64,000 bases of DNA from Xenorhabdus beddingii (GTDB lineage Bacteria > Pseudomonadota > Gammaproteobacteria > Enterobacterales > Enterobacteriaceae), in contig NZ_MUBK01000006.1 of NCBI RefSeq assembly GCF_002127545.1, forward strand, positions 1-64,000, written 5' to 3'. The notes under the pieces were generated by a model. The model was not told the DNA's origin, made no database searches, and was given only the letters and a program-made list of their open reading frames with translations. Position 1 is the stretch's first letter, and every line of letters begins with the position of its first letter. Of this stretch, positions 60,954 through 64,000 are shown piece after piece. The translations under genes were made by a program, and so were the position numbers.

Positions 60954-60985
60954 AAAAAAATAGCCGGATAACCGGCTATTTTTTT
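60954..60985 (+). terminator. Terminator after fklB
   Basis: AAAAAAATAGCCGG pairs with CCGGCTATTTTTTT around a short loop. The A-run also gives it minus-strand potential. Confidence 0.93.
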
Positions 60986-61149
60986 GCGTGTGTTCTGGGA
61001 TCATGGCGTTCTGAGATCATGGAGAGAATAAAGTATTCGCTATTCCAGCAAAAAATGCGCTAAAAATGGGGCTACCAAGTGATATGCCCAAAATAGTTTT
61101 CAATTTGAAAACATAAGGGATGGCTGAACAATGAATGCAGAGGTGTATG

Positions 61150-61893
61150 ATGCTACAACAGATCTGCCAATTGGCACGGGAAGCAGGCGCGGCAATCATG
61201 GAGATTTATCAGGCTGAACAACCGTTGCAAGTGGAACATAAAACGGATAATTCACCGGTTACGGCTGCGGATATTGCTGCTCATAAGATCATTAAAGCAG
61301 GATTATCGCGCATTGCGCCTGATATCCCCTTGTTATCAGAAGAAGATCCGCCGGCATGGGAGGAACGGAAAGCGTGGCGGCGTTATTGGCTGGTTGATCC
61401 ACTGGATGGCACGAAAGAGTTTATTCGTCGAAATGGTGAATTTACCGTCAATATTGCATTGATTGAAGAGGGAGCACCTGTCATGGGCGTTGTTTACGTC
61501 CCTGTGCAGAATGTTCTGTATTCAGGGCAGGGGCGCCATGCGTGGAAGGAAGCCAATGGTCAGGTTCTGCCCATTAAAGTGATCCCTGCGACGCCGCCAA
61601 TCGTAGTGGTCAGCCGTTCTCATAGGGATGATGAGGAGTTGAAAGATTATCTTGCCCAATTAGGGATTCACAATACGCTTTCCGTCGGATCTTCACTTAA
61701 GTTCTGTATGGTTGCAGAGGGAAAAGCCCAACTTTACCCACGTTTTGGGCCAACCAACATTTGGGATACCGGCGCGGGCCATGCTGTTGCCATGGCTGCG
61801 GGTGCCCATGTAACGGATTGGGAAGGGAAAACCTTGAATTACGCGCCGCGTGAATCTTTCCTTAATCCAGGATTCAGGGTCACGATTTTTTGA
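61150..61893 (+). CDS. cysQ: 3'(2'),5'-bisphosphate nucleotidase CysQ
   Basis: 247 residues of the inositol-monophosphatase fold: [25 protein letters not shown], the metal site [20 protein letters not shown] and [19 protein letters not shown]. It recycles PAP from sulfate assimilation. Of several ATGs, 61150 is six bases from AGAGG and gives the N-terminus [13 protein letters not shown] seen in relatives. Confidence 0.96.
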   Translation: MLQQICQLAREAGAAIMEIYQAEQPLQVEHKTDNSPVTAADIAAHKIIKAGLSRIAPDIPLLSEEDPPAWEERKAWRRYWLVDPLDGTKEFIRRNGEFTVNIALIEEGAPVMGVVYVPVQNVLYSGQGRHAWKEANGQVLPIKVIPATPPIVVVSRSHRDDEELKDYLAQLGIHNTLSVGSSLKFCMVAEGKAQLYPRFGPTNIWDTGAGHAVAMAAGAHVTDWEGKTLNYAPRESFLNPGFRVTIF

Positions 61894-62022
61894 TGTTAAG
61901 GTTTTAATGGATTTTAATGTTAGCGTCTTAATATTAAGGTGATAATGGTTCACAACCGTGGAGCCATTATCACCGTACAAGGGGTAAAATTACCGTGACT
62001 GAAAATCTGATTGAGATTCAGG

Positions 62023-62580
62023 TTATTTTTTCAGTTCATCTTTGATTAGGCTGATAACGTGGGTAATTTCTTCGTCACTGAGCTTGCCGTCCTTGACAAA
62101 TTTCACGCTCCCGTTTTTATCCAGCACAATGATGGCTGAACTGTTGGGTTCCAGCCCCCAGGTTTTTTTAGAGACCCCGTTGCTGTCGACAATAAATTGT
62201 GACCATGGAAACTGTTTTTTACTGTCTTCGAGGCTGCTACGGACAAAAACGCTGGTGCCAAAAATAGCATCATCGGTATTCACGATGCTGGTTGTTTGAT
62301 ATTGATCCTTGGGTAAGTCCGCATTTTTTAATGCCTGAATCAGGGGATCATTCATCTCTTTTGCGGAACTCCGGCCAGCAATATGTTGGATAGTTCTGAC
62401 TTTTCCCGGAAGTTCAGCCGTGCTCCAACCTTGGTAGCTGAACTTGCCATCGTTAAGCAACAGTTCTCCTTTATCTGTCACACTCACTACGGGAACGTGT
62501 TGTCCCAATGTGAGGTTATGGGCGAAAGCAAATATTGGCATTAAACTCAATAATGCAGATAACACAATGTTTTTTATCAT
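62023..62580 (-). CDS. ytfJ: YtfJ, periplasmic thioredoxin-fold protein
   Basis: 185 residues with a cleavable signal (NIVLSALLSLMPIFAFAHN). LGQHVPVVSVTDKGEL, WSTAELPGKVRTIQHIAGRS, WGLEPNSSAIIVLDKNGSVK and the KDGKLSDEEI tail match the E. coli protein's length (184). Function unknown. It is divergent from ytfK. Confidence 0.94.
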   Translation of the reverse strand: MIKNIVLSALLSLMPIFAFAHNLTLGQHVPVVSVTDKGELLLNDGKFSYQGWSTAELPGKVRTIQHIAGRSSAKEMNDPLIQALKNADLPKDQYQTTSIVNTDDAIFGTSVFVRSSLEDSKKQFPWSQFIVDSNGVSKKTWGLEPNSSAIIVLDKNGSVKFVKDGKLSDEEITHVISLIKDELKK

Positions 62581-62908
62581 ATTTATTCCTTACTTGACAG
62601 GGTGTGGCATGTTATCAGGGAACAGCTTACTCAGCATAGCGCTTGTTAACTGGTCTGTCCTCAATGGAGTAAACAATTTGGTAACATTCAGAATAAAATA
62701 TAACTTGTTGGCTACATTCTCAATACATAGTTCTATTCGTTTTCATTGTGTTATATCAAAATAGTGATTGAATCCTCTCGTTTGAGGGGAACAAATTTCT
62801 ATAAACGTAGTCTATACATTTTGCATGACAGTGATGTCTCTTTTGTTTCACTGATTATGCGATGCAATAGAAGAGTATCGTAAGAAGCATGGGAGGAAAA
62901 AAACAGAG
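62581..62908. other. Divergent promoter region of ytfJ and ytfK
   Basis: About 330 bases without a convincing gene. It must hold both promoters. The frame that crosses it on the plus strand is an extension of ytfJ's antisense. Confidence 0.5.
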
Positions 62909-63115
62909 ATGAAAATCTTTCACCACTATAACCCACTGAAAATTGCTCTCTACGTAAAAACCCTGTTTCGAGGGCGCTTATATATTAAGGACATGGGTGC
63001 TTTTGAATTTAACTACGGGAAAATTTTACCACCGAAGATAAAAGATAAACGTCATTTCCATGTCATGAGTGAAGTTAACCAGCAAGTGTTAAGGTTACAG
63101 ACCGAAATGGGGTGA
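62909..63115 (+). CDS. ytfK: YtfK, DUF1107 stress protein
   Basis: 68 residues, equal to E. coli: [40 protein letters not shown] and [17 protein letters not shown]. YtfK of E. coli tilts SpoT toward (p)ppGpp synthesis under phosphate or fatty acid starvation. GGGAGGAAAA precedes the ATG. Confidence 0.96.
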   Translation: MKIFHHYNPLKIALYVKTLFRGRLYIKDMGAFEFNYGKILPPKIKDKRHFHVMSEVNQQVLRLQTEMG

Positions 63116-63183
63116 TTTTTCACTGATGGATAGGCATCATTATCGACAGCATATTATGATCGATAACATATCATTAGTATAAT

Positions 63184-63206
63184 AAACGGCCTTGCGGCCG
63201 TTTTTT
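63184..63206. terminator. Terminator between ytfK and ytfL
   Basis: AAACGGCC pairs with GGCCGTTT around TTGC, followed by a T-run for ytfK. The flanking A residues give weaker use for ytfL on the minus strand. Confidence 0.85.
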
Positions 63207-63220
63207 GATCTTCACCCTTT

Positions 63221-64000
63221 TCAGGCTTTATGGAGCGGCTCGGTGCTGGATTGGCTGGACTGAACCAGAGGGTCAACAACTTTTGTGACCAGCAATTGAT
63301 CGATTTTGTAGTTATCGATATCAACCACTTCAAACTTATAGCCGCCGAATTTTACCGAATCTGTGCGTTTCGGAATTTTCCGCAAGCGGAACATCATAAA
63401 GCCCGCGATGGTTTCATAATTACTGGAATCGGGAAAATCATCGATATCCAAAGCCCGCATGACATCTTCAATTGGCGTGCCACCTTCAACCAGCCATGAG
63501 TTTTCATCGCGGATAACGATTTGCTCTTCTTGTCCCTGGCCGATTAAATCCCCCATTAACGTGGTCATGACGTCATTGAGGGTAATAATCCCCATTACCA
63601 AGGCATATTCATTGAGAATAATCGCGAAATCTTCCCCTGCCGCCTTAAAACTTTCCAATGTCACAGACAGCGAGAGAGTATCCGGGATCATCAAGGCATT
63701 ACGGATTTGGACGCCCTCTTTCAGATTGAGGCTCTGCCCGTTCAGGACGCGATTGAGTAAATCTTTTGAGTCCACGTAGCCGATGACATGATCAATATCA
63801 CCATCACAAACCAGAAATTTTGAGTGGGGATGGGTGGAAATCTTCTCTTTAATGCTGTTTTCATCTTCATTTTTATCAAAATACACCACGCTTTCGCGGG
63901 AGGTCATGGCGGAAGGGACGGTGCGTGATTCCAGTTCAAAAACATTTTCAATCAATTCATGTTCTTGTTTACGCAGTACACCTGCCACGGCACCGGCTTC
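63221..64000 (-). CDS. ytfL: YtfL/PaeA, CNNM/CorC-type membrane protein (3' part)
   Basis: The gene runs off the window end, so only about the last 260 residues are present. Two CBS domains are seen (LESRTVPSAMTSRESVVYF; LSVTLESFKAAGEDFAIILN with EYALVMGIITLNDVM), then the CorC/HlyC-type C-terminal domain (DENSWLVEGGTPIEDVMRAL). The N-terminal DUF21 membrane part lies outside. E. coli YtfL (PaeA) exports cadaverine and putrescine. Confidence 0.92.
   Translation of the reverse strand, partial: EAGAVAGVLRKQEHELIENVFELESRTVPSAMTSRESVVYFDKNEDENSIKEKISTHPHSKFLVCDGDIDHVIGYVDSKDLLNRVLNGQSLNLKEGVQIRNALMIPDTLSLSVTLESFKAAGEDFAIILNEYALVMGIITLNDVMTTLMGDLIGQGQEEQIVIRDENSWLVEGGTPIEDVMRALDIDDFPDSSNYETIAGFMMFRLRKIPKRTDSVKFGGYKFEVVDIDNYKIDQLLVTKVVDPLVQSSQSSTEPLHKA

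Overview
The window is a chromosomal segment of an enterobacterium. Its right half follows the Escherichia coli order around 94-95 min (psd, rsgA, orn, tRNA-Gly, queG, tsaE, amiB, mutL, miaA, hfq, hflX, hflK, hflC, purA, nsrR, rnr, rlmB, rpsF, priB, rpsR, rplI, fklB, cysQ, ytfJ, ytfK, ytfL), and a second E. coli-like block (rarD, yigI, recQ, pldB, yigL) lies to its left. AT-rich intergenic DNA, several decayed genes and the accessory genes make the Morganellaceae (Xenorhabdus/Photorhabdus group) my best guess; genus is inference.

The left 18.5 kb is an accessory island. It begins with IS982-family debris (1-1107) and ends near an IS110-type relic (about 18590-18716). Between them is a compact nine-gene minus-strand operon (12341 to 1359): carrier protein, AMP-ligase, thioesterase, cysteine-synthase-like PLP enzyme, an unrecognised 192-residue protein, a KS-AT-ACP polyketide synthase, a Leu/Glu-dehydrogenase-like enzyme, a siderophore-type binding protein with a Tat signal, and a NikD-like flavin oxidase. 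Next come a divergent TonB-dependent siderophore receptor, a ruined ABC ATPase gene, a TetR regulator and an MFS exporter. My reading is that the dehydrogenase and NikD-like oxidase make picolinate from lysine, the ligase and carrier protein activate it, the PKS adds one malonyl unit, and the PLP enzyme adds a serine-derived aminoacrylate. That would give a pyridyl-pyrroline carboxylate of the proferrorosamine (pyrimine)/siderochelin type, an iron(II)-binding metallophore. The divergent promoters each carry a Fur-box-like site next to a TetR-type half-palindrome, arranged as direct repeats, and a perfect copy of the palindrome lies before the exporter.

The middle (18.8-30.2 kb) alternates core genes with accessory or broken ones: a papain-like protein of unknown role, a PI-PLC-domain protein, two MFS transporter relics and a possible pldA relic between yigI and recQ.

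From 30.2 kb on, the sequence is mostly core genome. Exceptions are a 3.45 kb indolepyruvate ferredoxin oxidoreductase gene that splits the tRNA-Gly array, a HigBA-like toxin-antitoxin pair between purA and nsrR, the apparent absence of nnr and yjeT from their usual places, and an NsrR with shortened cysteine spacing. The gene-free stretch between the third tRNA-Gly and queG carries three consensus DnaA boxes and an IHF consensus, in the position of E. coli datA.
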